Shown here: positions 7,799 to 15,959 of the stretch, in pieces
Numbering within the stretch: the first letter of the stretch is position 1
How the letters are laid out: each line of letters opens with the position of its first letter
Origin: an uncultured Clostridia bacterium
Lineage (GTDB): Bacteria; Bacillota; Clostridia; Christensenellales; Aristaeellaceae
Assembly: GCA_934667105.1 (NCBI GenBank)
Contig: CAKULG010000003.1
Coordinates: 131,561-195,560 of the forward strand
Length of the DNA stretch: 64,000 bases
Reading direction: 5' to 3'
Program-made: the position numbers and the translations under genes
The notes under the pieces: model-generated
What the model was told of the DNA's origin: nothing
Database searches by the model: none
The model's input: the letters and a program-made list of their open reading frames with translations, nothing else

Positions 7799-9156
7799 CA
7801 ATTCATGAATTGGTGACGATGCAGCGAGAGGCCTTTGCGCTGAACCATCCCTATCCGGTGGAGGAACGCCAGGAAAGCCTGGAGCGGCTGCAAACGGCCA
7901 TCCAGGAAAGCGAAAAGGAAATTTGCCAGGCTCTTGAAAAAGACCTGGGAAAGTGCCCCGGCGAAGCGTACATGACCGAAATCGGTATGGTGCTGAGCGA
8001 AATTCGCTGCGCCGTGACGCATTTGCAAAAATGGGCCGCGCCCAAACGGGTGCGCACGCCCCTGGCGCAGTTTTGCTCCAAGAGCTATATTCTCAAGGAA
8101 CCTTACGGCGTCGTGCTGATTATGTCCCCCTGGAATTATCCCTTTCAATTAACGATTTCGCCCTTTGTGGGGGCGCTGGCGGCGGGAAACCACTGCATTC
8201 TGAAGCCCAGCGCCCTTTCCCCCGCCACCAGCCAGGTGATTGACCGGCTGATTTCCCGCTGCTTTCCGCCGGAGCGCGCGGCGGTAATTCTGGGCGGGCG
8301 CTTGGAAAATCAGGCGCTTTTGGAAGAACGCTTCGATTATATTTTCTTTACAGGCGGCGTGCAGGTGGGCAGGCTGGTGCTGGAAAAGGCGGCGCGGTAT
8401 ATTACCCCCGTCACGCTGGAACTGGGCGGGAAAAGTCCCTGTATTGTGGATGATTCCGCCAATATCCCCGTGGCAGCCCGGCGCATTGCCTTTGGCAAGG
8501 CCCTCAATTCGGGGCAGACCTGCGTGGCCCCGGATTATCTGCTGGTGCAGGAGCGCGTGCAGGGGCGGCTGCTGGCTGAAATCAAGCGCTGCTGGGAAGA
8601 ATTTTACGGCGACGCGCTTTCCAGCCCGCAATGGACCCGCATGATCAATGAAAAGCATTACAACCGCGTGATGGCGCTGATGGCGGGGGAAAAAATCTAT
8701 TGCGGCGGGCGCGGGGACGGGCAGAGAATCGCCCCCACGCTGCTGACCCAGGTTTCCTGGGATGCGCCCATCATGCAGGAGGAAATTTTCGGCCCCGTGC
8801 TGCCGGTGATTTCCTTTGAGCGGTTGGAGGATGTGATTCCCCTGATTAACAGCCGGGAAAAGCCCCTGGCCCTGTATCTGTTCACTCGCCGCGCTTCCGC
8901 AGAGGAAATGATTCTCAGCCGAGTCCCCTTCGGCGGCGGCTGCATCAACGATACCATTATCCATCTGGCCAGCGACCGGCTTCCCTTCGGCGGCGTTGGG
9001 CAAAGCGGCATGGGCAGCTATCACGGGAAAAAATCCTTCGATACCTTCACTCACGAAAAATCCATCGTGGCCAAGCGAAATTGGCCGGATATCCCCGTGC
9101 GCTACGCGCCCTTTACCCCAAAGAAGCTGGCGCTGATAAAAAAAATGATGAAGTAA
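7795..9156 (+). CDS. Aldehyde dehydrogenase, ALDH3 (class 3) family
   Basis: The ATG at 7795 overlaps the helicase stop by 4 bases (ATGA), so the two genes are translationally coupled; the protein is 453 residues, the short length typical of class 3 enzymes. NAD(P)-dependent oxidation of aldehydes to acids is supported by MSPWNYPFQL (substrate channel), KPSALSPATS (cofactor), FFTGGVQVGR, the general base in LELGGKSP, the catalytic cysteine in NSGQTCVAPDY, and QEEIFGPVLPV. Bacterial relatives oxidise medium-chain aliphatic or aromatic aldehydes. The tie to a DNA repair helicase could mean removal of reactive aldehydes, but that is inference. Confidence 0.92.
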   Translation: MTIHELVTMQREAFALNHPYPVEERQESLERLQTAIQESEKEICQALEKDLGKCPGEAYMTEIGMVLSEIRCAVTHLQKWAAPKRVRTPLAQFCSKSYILKEPYGVVLIMSPWNYPFQLTISPFVGALAAGNHCILKPSALSPATSQVIDRLISRCFPPERAAVILGGRLENQALLEERFDYIFFTGGVQVGRLVLEKAARYITPVTLELGGKSPCIVDDSANIPVAARRIAFGKALNSGQTCVAPDYLLVQERVQGRLLAEIKRCWEEFYGDALSSPQWTRMINEKHYNRVMALMAGEKIYCGGRGDGQRIAPTLLTQVSWDAPIMQEEIFGPVLPVISFERLEDVIPLINSREKPLALYLFTRRASAEEMILSRVPFGGGCINDTIIHLASDRLPFGGVGQSGMGSYHGKKSFDTFTHEKSIVAKRNWPDIPVRYAPFTPKKLALIKKMMK

Positions 9157-9170
9157 GCGAGGAAACGCCT

Positions 9171-9887
9171 ATGCCCTCCCTGGAAGCCTATAAACGAACG
9201 CTGGATTATTCCTATGCCCCCGGCATATTCCCCGCCATGGAGGCCCTGAAAAAGCGCCCCGAATGGGTGCGTCGGCTGCTGCTTTCCTCCCGGGCGGAGG
9301 GAAGCGAGGGATGCGAAAAATTGCTGAACCTGGCGGAGCAAAGCCATATCCGCGTCGAAATCGCCGATAAAGCGTTGGCGCGGATTTCGGGCAAGGATAA
9401 TTGCTTTGCCGCGGCTGTTTTCGAAAAGCACCCGGCGACGCTGGGCGGCGGCGATCACATCGTGCTGCATCATATCGCGGATGCAGGAAATTTGGGCACC
9501 ATCCTGCGCGCCGCGCTGGGCTTTGGATGGCGGGACGTGGCCATTATCCGCCCGGCGACGGATGCGTATGACCCCCATGTGATTCGCGCCAGCATGGGCG
9601 CGCTGTTCTCCCTGCGGGTGCGGGAATATGCGGATTTCGCGGATTACCGCCGGGAATTTCCCACGCACACGCCCTACCCCTTCATGCTGGACAGTTCCTG
9701 CCTGCTTTCGGAGGCGACGAAAAACACTCAGCGCCCCTGTGCGCTGATCTTTGGCAATGAGGGCGCGGGCCTGCCCCCCGAATTCGCATCCCTGGGCCAG
9801 CCCGTGCGCATTCCCCACAGCCAGGAAATCGATTCCCTGAATTTATCCGTGGCGGCGGCTATCGGCATGTACGCATTTGGAAAATAA
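9171..9887 (+). CDS. TrmH/SpoU-family RNA 2'-O-ribose methyltransferase
   Basis: The 238-residue protein begins at ATG 9171 with a GCGAGGAAA site, 14 bases after the aldehyde dehydrogenase. It shows the three SpoU motifs: motif 1 in HHIADAGNLGTILRAA, motif 2 in ALIFGNEGAGLP and motif 3 in IPHSQEIDSLNLSVAAAI. This is the trefoil-knot methyltransferase core that binds SAM. The N-terminus (about 1-90) resembles a small RNA-binding domain. Whether the target is tRNA or rRNA cannot be decided from the sequence. Confidence 0.9.
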   Translation: MPSLEAYKRTLDYSYAPGIFPAMEALKKRPEWVRRLLLSSRAEGSEGCEKLLNLAEQSHIRVEIADKALARISGKDNCFAAAVFEKHPATLGGGDHIVLHHIADAGNLGTILRAALGFGWRDVAIIRPATDAYDPHVIRASMGALFSLRVREYADFADYRREFPTHTPYPFMLDSSCLLSEATKNTQRPCALIFGNEGAGLPPEFASLGQPVRIPHSQEIDSLNLSVAAAIGMYAFGK

Positions 9888-9905
9888 TAAAGGAGGTTCA
9901 TTTTT

Positions 9906-10451
9906 ATGACGGATCAAGAAATGATTTCGGCGCAGGTGACGAAGGCGCTGCTGGATTTAAAGGTGGCCGGTAAATTAAAGCCCGGGGCGCAAATCGTGGT
10001 AGGCTGCTCCACCAGCGAAATCGCTGGCGGGCGCATCGGCAAGGCCAGCGTGCCCCAAATTGGGGAATGGGTGGCGGCGGCGGTGCTTAAATTTTGCGAC
10101 TCTATGGGCTTTACCCCTATTTTTCAGTGCTGCGAGCATTTGAACCGCGCCCTTGTGCTCCCACGGGAAGCGGCGGAAAAGCACGGCTATACCCAGGTGT
10201 GCGCCGTACCCCAGCCCAAGGCAGGTGGCAGCGTTCCTGCTGCGGCATGGAAAATGATGAATGACCCCTGCCTGGTCATGGGCGTTCAGGCGGACGCGGG
10301 TCTGGATATTGGCGACACGCTGATCGGCATGCACCTGCGGCCCGTGGCCGTTCCCTTCCGGGGCGAGATCACTCAGGTGGGCCATGCCCATGTGGTGGCC
10401 GCTTTCTGCCGCCTGCCTTATATTGGGGGCGAACGGGCCGTTTACGCCTAA
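9906..10451 (+). CDS. UPF0340 / TIGR01440 family protein (YwlG-like)
   Basis: A 181-residue cytoplasmic protein with an AAAGGAGG site. The block LKPGAQIVVGCSTSEIAGGRIG near the N-terminus, FQCCEHLNRALVLPREAA in the middle and VGHAHVVAAFCRLPYIGGERAVY at the end are the hallmarks of the YwlG (DUF436) family, common in Firmicutes. The biochemical function of this family is not established. It ends the mrfA operon and converges on the PIG-L gene, with a shared terminator between. Confidence 0.88.
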   Translation: MTDQEMISAQVTKALLDLKVAGKLKPGAQIVVGCSTSEIAGGRIGKASVPQIGEWVAAAVLKFCDSMGFTPIFQCCEHLNRALVLPREAAEKHGYTQVCAVPQPKAGGSVPAAAWKMMNDPCLVMGVQADAGLDIGDTLIGMHLRPVAVPFRGEITQVGHAHVVAAFCRLPYIGGERAVYA

Positions 10452-10493
10452 CATTCAATTTCGAGCAGGCCGTAAATATAATTTACGATTCAG

Positions 10494-10525
10494 CAAGACC
10501 GCTTCGATGGAATGAAGCGGTCTTG
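10494..10525. terminator. Bidirectional terminator hairpin between convergent operons
   Basis: Perfect 12-bp arms CAAGACCGCTTC (10494-10505) and GAAGCGGTCTTG (10514-10525) with an 8-base loop lie between the UPF0340 gene (plus) and the PIG-L gene (minus). The T-run is short, so efficiency is uncertain. Confidence 0.65.
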
Positions 10526-10543
10526 TTTGCGTTCGTATGCTTT

Positions 10544-11743
10544 TTATTTCCCCAGATGCTCGAAAAAATCATTTGCCCCGGTATCCGCCCCGACGGTGGA
10601 AAAGAACAGGCCGAAAAGCGCGTTATTATATGGGCCGGAATCCTTTACGGCATATTTCCCCCCGTTATACTGGGTGCGATGCTTTTTAAAGGCTTCGCAA
10701 GCTACGTCGAAGGCCGTTTTTCCGTCAAAGGCGGAGAGCGGCTGCCGCCAATCAAACTGAATCTGCCCCAGATCGCCTTGGTAAAGGTGCAGATACGCCT
10801 TTTGCGGCTGCCAGGAGCCATAGGCCTCCGCCAGTTCCGGGAATGCCGTCGCATCCGCCGAAAGCGCGATGCACTGCCGCATCGCCCAGGCGCAGGCCAT
10901 GTGGGCGGGATGGCCGTATTCGCCCTTTATATCATGGGTCACGGCCACGTCGGGCCGGTATTTCCGCAGCAGCTCCACCACATAGCGCTGAAGCGCTTCC
11001 TCACCCCAGGCCGTCAGGCATTTTTTCATAGAAGCGGGATACACATCCGCAAATTCATCCCGAGGCATTTCTGGATATTCCCGTATGCCGCAATGCCACA
11101 GACCGTCCAACAACTCGCTTTTCCGGCTGGCGGGCATGCATGCGGTGTAGGCCACCATCACCTTTTTCCCCATCTGTCCGCGATAATAGGGGATCACGCC
11201 GCCCATAAAAAGCAGTTCGTCGTCCGGATGGGCCACCAGCACCAGCAGATCGGCCTTGCCTTCAAAGGGCTGCCACACCTGCACCCAATCGGGCAGCGCG
11301 CCTGCGGAAAGGGCGTGAATCTCATTGATGCACATTTCTATGTCGGAAATATTCCGCAGCCGAAAATGCGTCAGTCCCTGTTCAAAGGGAACATATTGGT
11401 GATAATATTTTACCGCCGGGGCTTGGAGGATGCATTGCCATTCCCCCTGTTCGTCCGGCGTCTCGATCACCCAATCGCACAGCTGCTCCGCCCATTTAAT
11501 ATACAGGCCGAAGCAAGGCTCTTCCTCCGGCGTTTGAATCTCAATCCAGCCCTGCTCTCCGCTGGGCCAATAGGTCATATAAGAATTATCCGTCAGCCGG
11601 TTTCGCGCGCTGCGATTATAGGAGAGCCAGATGTGGCAGCGGCTGATGACGTCCTGCGCCTCCGTTTCCGCCTGCGTCCCGCCCGGCAAAAGCATGGCGA
11701 GAAGCGCAAGCAGAAACAGGAGGAATCTTTGGTGTTTACGCAT
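10544..11743 (-). CDS. Secreted PIG-L/LmbE-family deacetylase
   Basis: The 399-residue protein starts with a signal peptide (MRKHQRF, then a hydrophobic run to about residue 20, cleavage near TQA-ET), so it is exported. Residues ~26-165 form an extra N-terminal domain with many Trp and Tyr residues that I do not recognise. The PIG-L core follows: AHPDDELLFMGGVI with the zinc-binding His-Pro-Asp-Asp, then RPDVAVTHDIKGEYGHPAH with the third ligand. Family members remove acetyl groups from N-acetylglucosamine-containing molecules. It begins 11 bases after the M16 peptidase gene and is the last gene of the rpsO-pnp operon, an unusual place for a secreted deacetylase. Confidence 0.86.
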   Translation of the reverse strand: MRKHQRFLLFLLALLAMLLPGGTQAETEAQDVISRCHIWLSYNRSARNRLTDNSYMTYWPSGEQGWIEIQTPEEEPCFGLYIKWAEQLCDWVIETPDEQGEWQCILQAPAVKYYHQYVPFEQGLTHFRLRNISDIEMCINEIHALSAGALPDWVQVWQPFEGKADLLVLVAHPDDELLFMGGVIPYYRGQMGKKVMVAYTACMPASRKSELLDGLWHCGIREYPEMPRDEFADVYPASMKKCLTAWGEEALQRYVVELLRKYRPDVAVTHDIKGEYGHPAHMACAWAMRQCIALSADATAFPELAEAYGSWQPQKAYLHLYQGDLGQIQFDWRQPLSAFDGKTAFDVACEAFKKHRTQYNGGKYAVKDSGPYNNALFGLFFSTVGADTGANDFFEHLGK

Positions 11744-11754
11744 TTTTTACCGCC

Positions 11755-12999
11755 TTAGCGCATGTATTGCAGATATTTTTCCGCCTTTCGTCCCACTACG
11801 GCATAGGCCCGCGGGCCGGTTAAAATTCTGTCCGCCGCGTTTTTCACATCTTCCGGCGTTACGCTTTCGATGGCGCGAATGGTTTCCTCCGCCGGAATGG
11901 TGCGCCCCAGCAGTATTTGATGATGACCCAGCGCGCTCATACGGTTATAGGCGCTTTCCAGCCCCAGGATAAAGCTGCCCTTCAGCTGCGCCTTGGCCTG
12001 AGAGAATTCTTTTTCCGTCACGCCATTTTCCAGCAGCTTCTGAATTTCCGTGTCGATCTGCTCCAGCACCGCCTTGGCGTGCTTGGGCGAAGTGGCGGCG
12101 TAAACGGTGAATTCGCCGCAATAGGGGTAATTGGAAAGGCCGGAATACACGGTGTAGGCCATGCCCATTTCCTCACGGATGCGCTGGAAAAGCCTGGAGG
12201 AGTTGCCCCCGCCTAGAATACTATTCAGCACCGTGGCGGGATACACATCCGCGCTGCCCATGGGCGTGCCGCGGAAGGAAAGGCACAGGTGTACCTGCTC
12301 CGTATCCTTATCCCGGAACAGTTTTTTCTGCTCCGGAATGGCGACGGCCTGCGGAAAGGCCTCTCCCGCCGCACCTTGCCACGCGCCGAATTTTTCTTCG
12401 ATCAATGCCTTCGCCCGCTCCGGCGTCACATTTCCCGCAATGGCCACCACAGCGTTCTGCGGGCCGTAATGCCGGGCACGAAAAGCGCGTAGATCCTCCG
12501 CCCGATAAGCGGCAACTCGGTCGGACGGGCCCAGAATCGTCTGCCCCAGGGGCTGGCCGGGGAACACCGCGTCCGCCAGCACGTCGAAAACCACGTCCTC
12601 GGGCGAATCCTCCACCATGGAGATTTCTTCCAGAATAACGCCCCGTTCCTTATCCATTTCCTGCTGATCCAGGCTGGGGTTACACACAATATCCGCCAGA
12701 ATATCCGCCGCTTTTGGCAAATCCTCGTCGATCACCTTGGCATAATAATTGGTGCAGAGCTTGCTGGTGGCGGCGTTAAGCATGCCGCCGATGGCATCCA
12801 TTTCTTCGGCAATCTGCCGGGCGCTGCGGCTGGGCGTGCCCTTAAAGGCCATATGTTCCATAAAATGGGAAAGACCGTTTTCCTCCGGCGCTTCCAGCAT
12901 GGAGCCTGCCTTCACCCACACGCCGATAGATGCAGAGCGCAGATAGGGCATGGACTCCACCAGCAGCGTCAAGCCGTTTTGCAGCACAATTTTCTCCAT
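11755..12999 (-). CDS. M16-family zinc peptidase (MlpA/YmxG-like)
   Basis: A 414-residue protein related to mitochondrial processing peptidase. The inverted zinc motif HFMEH is in LSHFMEHMAFKGT near residue 47, and the distal glutamate is in GVILEEISMVEDSPEDVV. The second, catalytically inactive half carries ILGGGNSSRLFQRIREE, the arginine/tyrosine motif of the C-terminal domain. It lies directly downstream of pnp, as in Bacillus (rpsO-pnp-ymxG) and many other Firmicutes. It is cytoplasmic; its substrate is unknown, though the B. subtilis homologue has been linked to protease regulation. Confidence 0.92.
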   Translation of the reverse strand: MEKIVLQNGLTLLVESMPYLRSASIGVWVKAGSMLEAPEENGLSHFMEHMAFKGTPSRSARQIAEEMDAIGGMLNAATSKLCTNYYAKVIDEDLPKAADILADIVCNPSLDQQEMDKERGVILEEISMVEDSPEDVVFDVLADAVFPGQPLGQTILGPSDRVAAYRAEDLRAFRARHYGPQNAVVAIAGNVTPERAKALIEEKFGAWQGAAGEAFPQAVAIPEQKKLFRDKDTEQVHLCLSFRGTPMGSADVYPATVLNSILGGGNSSRLFQRIREEMGMAYTVYSGLSNYPYCGEFTVYAATSPKHAKAVLEQIDTEIQKLLENGVTEKEFSQAKAQLKGSFILGLESAYNRMSALGHHQILLGRTIPAEETIRAIESVTPEDVKNAADRILTGPRAYAVVGRKAEKYLQYMR

Positions 13000-13024
13000 T
13001 TTGATACACCTCTGAATTCGAAAA

Positions 13025-13055
13025 CAAGGGGGAAACTTTATTAGCTTCCCCCTTG
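13025..13055 (-). terminator. Terminator or processing hairpin after pnp
   Basis: 10-bp arms (13025-13034 and 13046-13055, CAAGGGGGAA with TTCCCCCTTG) are followed on the minus strand by TTTTCG. Because the M16 gene continues in the same direction 26 bases later, it may be a partial terminator or an mRNA-stabilising hairpin. Confidence 0.6.
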
Positions 13056-13065
13056 CCTGTATTCT

Positions 13066-15234
13066 TTATCCTCTTCTATTTCCGTCCGGACGGCCATCCC
13101 GCCGCGGCGGGCGCACTCCGGCAGGGGCGGAGCGGGTAAAGTTCGGGTTGTCATAGGTGATATCGTTACGAATCAGGTTGATCCGGCCCTGAGAATCAAT
13201 CTCGCAAACCTTCACTTCCAGCTCGTCGCCGATGTTGACTACGTCCTCCACCTTTTCCACGCGCTTGTTATCCAGCTTGGAAATATGAATCATGCCGTCC
13301 TTGCCGCCCGCCAGCTCCACGAAAGCGCCAAAGTTCATGATCCGAACCACCTTGCCCGTGAACACATCGCCCACTTCGATATCCTTGGCAATGCCCAGGA
13401 TCAGGTTCTTGGCCTTATCCGCCGCCGCCTGATCGGAGGTGGCGATAAAGACGCGGCCGTCGTCCTCGATATCGATCTTCACGCCGGTTTCCGCGATGAT
13501 CTTGTTGATCATCTTGCCGCCGGGCCCGATGACTTCGCGAATCTTTTCGGGGTTGATGGTGAACTGAATGATCTTGGGCGCGTACTTGGACAGATTTTGC
13601 CGGGGCTGACCGATGCATTCAAGCATCAGGCCCAGGATGTGCAGCCGTCCCTTGAGGGCCTGGTTCAGCGCGCGGGAAAGAATCTCGCGGTTGATGCCTT
13701 TGATCTTAATATCCATCTGGATGGCGGTGATGCCGTTCATGGTGCCGGCCACCTTGAAATCCATATCGCCCAGGAAATCTTCCAGGCCCTGAATATCGGT
13801 GAGCACCTCGATCTTGCCCGTTTCCGCATCCTGAATCAGGCCCATGGCCACGCCGGCCACCGGCGCATGAATGGGTACGCCCGCATCCATCAGGGACAGC
13901 GTGCTGCCGCAGACGGAAGCCATGGAGGAAGAGCCGTTGCTGCCCAGGATTTCGGATACCAGGCGCAGGGCATAGGGGAATTCCGCTTCGGAGGGAATCA
14001 CAGGCAGCAGCGCCCGTTCCGCCAGCGCGCCATGGCCGATTTCGCGGCGGTTGGGGCTGCGCAGGCGGCCCGCCTCGCCGGTGGCGTAGGAGGGCATATT
14101 ATACTGGTGCATATAGCGCTTGCTTTCCTCATTGGAAAGGCCGTCCAGCTGCTGCGCTTCGGAAACCATGCCCAGGGTGGTGATGGTCAGGGCCTGGGTT
14201 TCGCCGCGGGTGAACACGGCGCTGCCATGGGTGCGGGGCAGCACGCCCACTTCGCACCAGATGGGGCGCACCTCGGTGACCTTACGGCCGTCGGGACGAA
14301 TGCCTTCGTCCAGGATGCGGCGGCGCATCACTTCTTTATTCAGATAGTACAGCGCGTCGGCCACTTCGCTTTCCCGGCCGGGGAAGATTTCGGCAAAGTG
14401 CGCGGCCACATCGGCGGATACTTCCGCTTCACGGGCCTGGCGCTCCTTGCGCACGAAGGTGGAATAGACGTACTTGCACTTGTCGTAAGCATATTCGCGA
14501 ACGGCGGCCTTAATATCCTCGCCGGTGGTGACCAGCGGGAATTCGCTCTTTTCCTTGCCGATTTCCGCAGTGATCTTCTCCTGGAAGGCAACCAACTCTT
14601 TAATGCTCTCGTGGGCGAAGAGGATGGCGTCCATCATGGCGTCCTCGCTCACTTCCTTAGCGCCAGCTTCCACCATCATGATGGCGTCCTTGGTGCCGGC
14701 CACGGTCACGTGCATATCGGAGGCGGCGCTCTGGGCCTCGTTGGGGTTAATGACGAATTCGCCGTTCACCCGGCCCACCACAACGGCGGCGGTGGGACCG
14801 CCCCAAGGAATATTGCTGATGCACAGCGCGATGGAGGAGCCCAGCATCGCGGGGAATTCAGGCGGGGTGTCAGGATCCACAGACAGAGTCTGGGCCACCA
14901 CCTGCACGTCGTTGCGCATGCCCTTGGGGAACAGGGGACGCAGGGGGCGATCGATGAGGCGGCAGGTCAGGGTCGCCTTTTCGGTGGGGCGGCCCTCGCG
15001 CTTAATAAAGCCGCCGGGAATCTTGCCAACGGCGTATTGTTTTTCTTCAAAATCCACGGTCAGCGGGAAGAAATCCACGCCCTCCCGAGGCTTGTCCGAC
15101 GCGGTGGCGTTCACCAACACCACGGTATCGCCATAGCGAACCACGGCGGAGCCGCCCGCCTGCTGGGCATACTTGCCGAATTCCAGGGTCAGCGTCCGGC
15201 CGGCAAATTCCATTGAGTAAGCCTTGTAATCCAT
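13066..15234 (-). CDS. pnp: Polyribonucleotide nucleotidyltransferase (PNPase)
   Basis: A 722-residue 3'-5' phosphorolytic exoribonuclease acting in mRNA turnover. The order is the first RNase PH domain (about 1-140, with RPLRPLFPKGMRNDVQV), an alpha-helical linker, the second RNase PH domain (about 310-545, with RTHGSAVFTRGETQAL and the active-site SNGSSSMASVCG), a KH domain (PEKIREVIGPGGKMIN, about 555-615) and an S1 domain (VGDVFTGKVVRIMNFGAFVEL, about 620-690). A short basic, glycine-rich tail follows. Length and motifs are normal. It is downstream of rpsO behind a strong hairpin. Confidence 0.98.
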   Translation of the reverse strand: MDYKAYSMEFAGRTLTLEFGKYAQQAGGSAVVRYGDTVVLVNATASDKPREGVDFFPLTVDFEEKQYAVGKIPGGFIKREGRPTEKATLTCRLIDRPLRPLFPKGMRNDVQVVAQTLSVDPDTPPEFPAMLGSSIALCISNIPWGGPTAAVVVGRVNGEFVINPNEAQSAASDMHVTVAGTKDAIMMVEAGAKEVSEDAMMDAILFAHESIKELVAFQEKITAEIGKEKSEFPLVTTGEDIKAAVREYAYDKCKYVYSTFVRKERQAREAEVSADVAAHFAEIFPGRESEVADALYYLNKEVMRRRILDEGIRPDGRKVTEVRPIWCEVGVLPRTHGSAVFTRGETQALTITTLGMVSEAQQLDGLSNEESKRYMHQYNMPSYATGEAGRLRSPNRREIGHGALAERALLPVIPSEAEFPYALRLVSEILGSNGSSSMASVCGSTLSLMDAGVPIHAPVAGVAMGLIQDAETGKIEVLTDIQGLEDFLGDMDFKVAGTMNGITAIQMDIKIKGINREILSRALNQALKGRLHILGLMLECIGQPRQNLSKYAPKIIQFTINPEKIREVIGPGGKMINKIIAETGVKIDIEDDGRVFIATSDQAAADKAKNLILGIAKDIEVGDVFTGKVVRIMNFGAFVELAGGKDGMIHISKLDNKRVEKVEDVVNIGDELEVKVCEIDSQGRINLIRNDITYDNPNFTRSAPAGVRPPRRDGRPDGNRRG

Positions 15235-15297
15235 TTTCTCTTCTTCTCCTCACACACACACTTTCCTCCGGGCCCCTGCCCAAAGGAAGAAGCAAAA

Positions 15298-15330
15298 GGC
15301 TATCGGCAGAAAAGCATCCTGCCGATAGCC
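15298..15330 (-). terminator. Hairpin between rpsO and pnp (partial terminator / RNase processing site)
   Basis: A perfect 12-bp stem, GGCTATCGGCAG (15298-15309) with CTGCCGATAGCC (15319-15330), is followed on the minus strand by TTTTGCTTC. In E. coli the rpsO-pnp gap likewise holds a terminator and an RNase III hairpin that controls pnp, so a similar role is plausible. Confidence 0.75.
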
Positions 15331-15340
15331 CCATTGCGCA

Positions 15341-15604
15341 TTATTTACGCAGACCCAGCTTGGCAATCAGTTCACGATAGCGCTCGATGTCCGTCTTCTT
15401 GAGGTATTCCAGCAGACCGCGGCGCTGACCAACCATCAGCAGCAGGCCACGACGGGAATGGTGATCCTTCTTGTTCAGCTTGAGGTGCTCGTTGAGGTGA
15501 TTGATCCGCTCGGTGAGCAGCGCAACCTGAACTTCAGGAGAGCCGGTATCGCCTTCGTGGCGGGCGTAGGTTTGCATAATCTGAGCCTTGAGTTCCTTTT
15601 CCAT
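15341..15604 (-). CDS. rpsO: 30S ribosomal protein S15
   Basis: An 87-residue protein with the S15 signature THEGDTGSPEVQ-like block (YARHEGDTGSPEVQVALLTERI), the HLKLNKKDHHSRRGLL helix-loop-helix that contacts 16S rRNA, and the C-terminal RRGLLEYLKKTDIERYRELI. It binds helices 20-22 of 16S rRNA early in 30S assembly. A GGAGG site lies before the ATG, and a good promoter sits about 110 bases upstream. Confidence 0.98.
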   Translation of the reverse strand: MEKELKAQIMQTYARHEGDTGSPEVQVALLTERINHLNEHLKLNKKDHHSRRGLLLMVGQRRGLLEYLKKTDIERYRELIAKLGLRK

Positions 15605-15714
15605 GGTATATCCTCCTTTTGGGGTGTGGCCGCCCCTGCTTCAATCGCCGCATGCTCAGGGAAGCGTTGGAGTATCGCTGGCCCGAGGATACGGTTCTAA
15701 AAACCACGCCCTCT

Positions 15715-15743
15715 ATTTTATCATGAACGGCGCGATTTGTAAA
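15715..15743 (-). promoter_or_regulatory. Promoter of the rpsO-pnp operon
   Basis: On the minus strand TTTACA (15743-15738) and TAAAAT (15720-15715) are 17 bases apart, followed by a leader of about 100 nt. Confidence 0.75.
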
Positions 15744-15912
15744 TATTCCCGCCGATTTTTTCTATTATTATTTTTGCTTTGGGAATGCTTTTTTGAACGT
15801 TGTAGCTTTTCGCCGCCCCCGTCGTTCGTCCCATCGCTTCTTTTCCTGGTCGCAACAGGCGTTTGCATCGCGCCTTCTGAAAAAAAGCGGGAAATATACG
15901 CGCAAAGAAAAG

Positions 15913-15947
15913 GGCGAGGGAGGCGTTTTGCAAGCGCCTCCCCCGCC
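15913..15947 (-). terminator. Terminator after the uracil permease gene
   Basis: 13-base arms (15913-15925 and 15935-15947, GGCGAGGGAGGCG with CGCCTCCCCCGCC) pair fully with a G.U wobble on the minus strand and are followed by CTTTTCTTT. Confidence 0.75.
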
Positions 15948-15959
15948 GGATGTTCGGGG

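Larger units (their letters stand above)
15605..15959 (-). other. Intergenic region: rpsO leader and promoter, uraA terminator
   Basis: The rpsO side holds a ~105-nt leader and a promoter (15715-15743). The leader can form GTATC/GATAC and GGGG/CCCC stem-loops, the second close to the ribosome binding site, so S15 autoregulation is possible but not shown. The uraA side ends in a terminator hairpin (15913-15947). I see no gene in the AT-rich stretch 15744-15912. Confidence 0.55.

Noticed and set aside
13285..15216. A 643-codon open frame on the plus strand opposite pnp
   Set aside because: Composition is rich in His, Gly and Gln with no recognisable domain; it mirrors the codon bias of pnp on the other strand, which is a clear gene.
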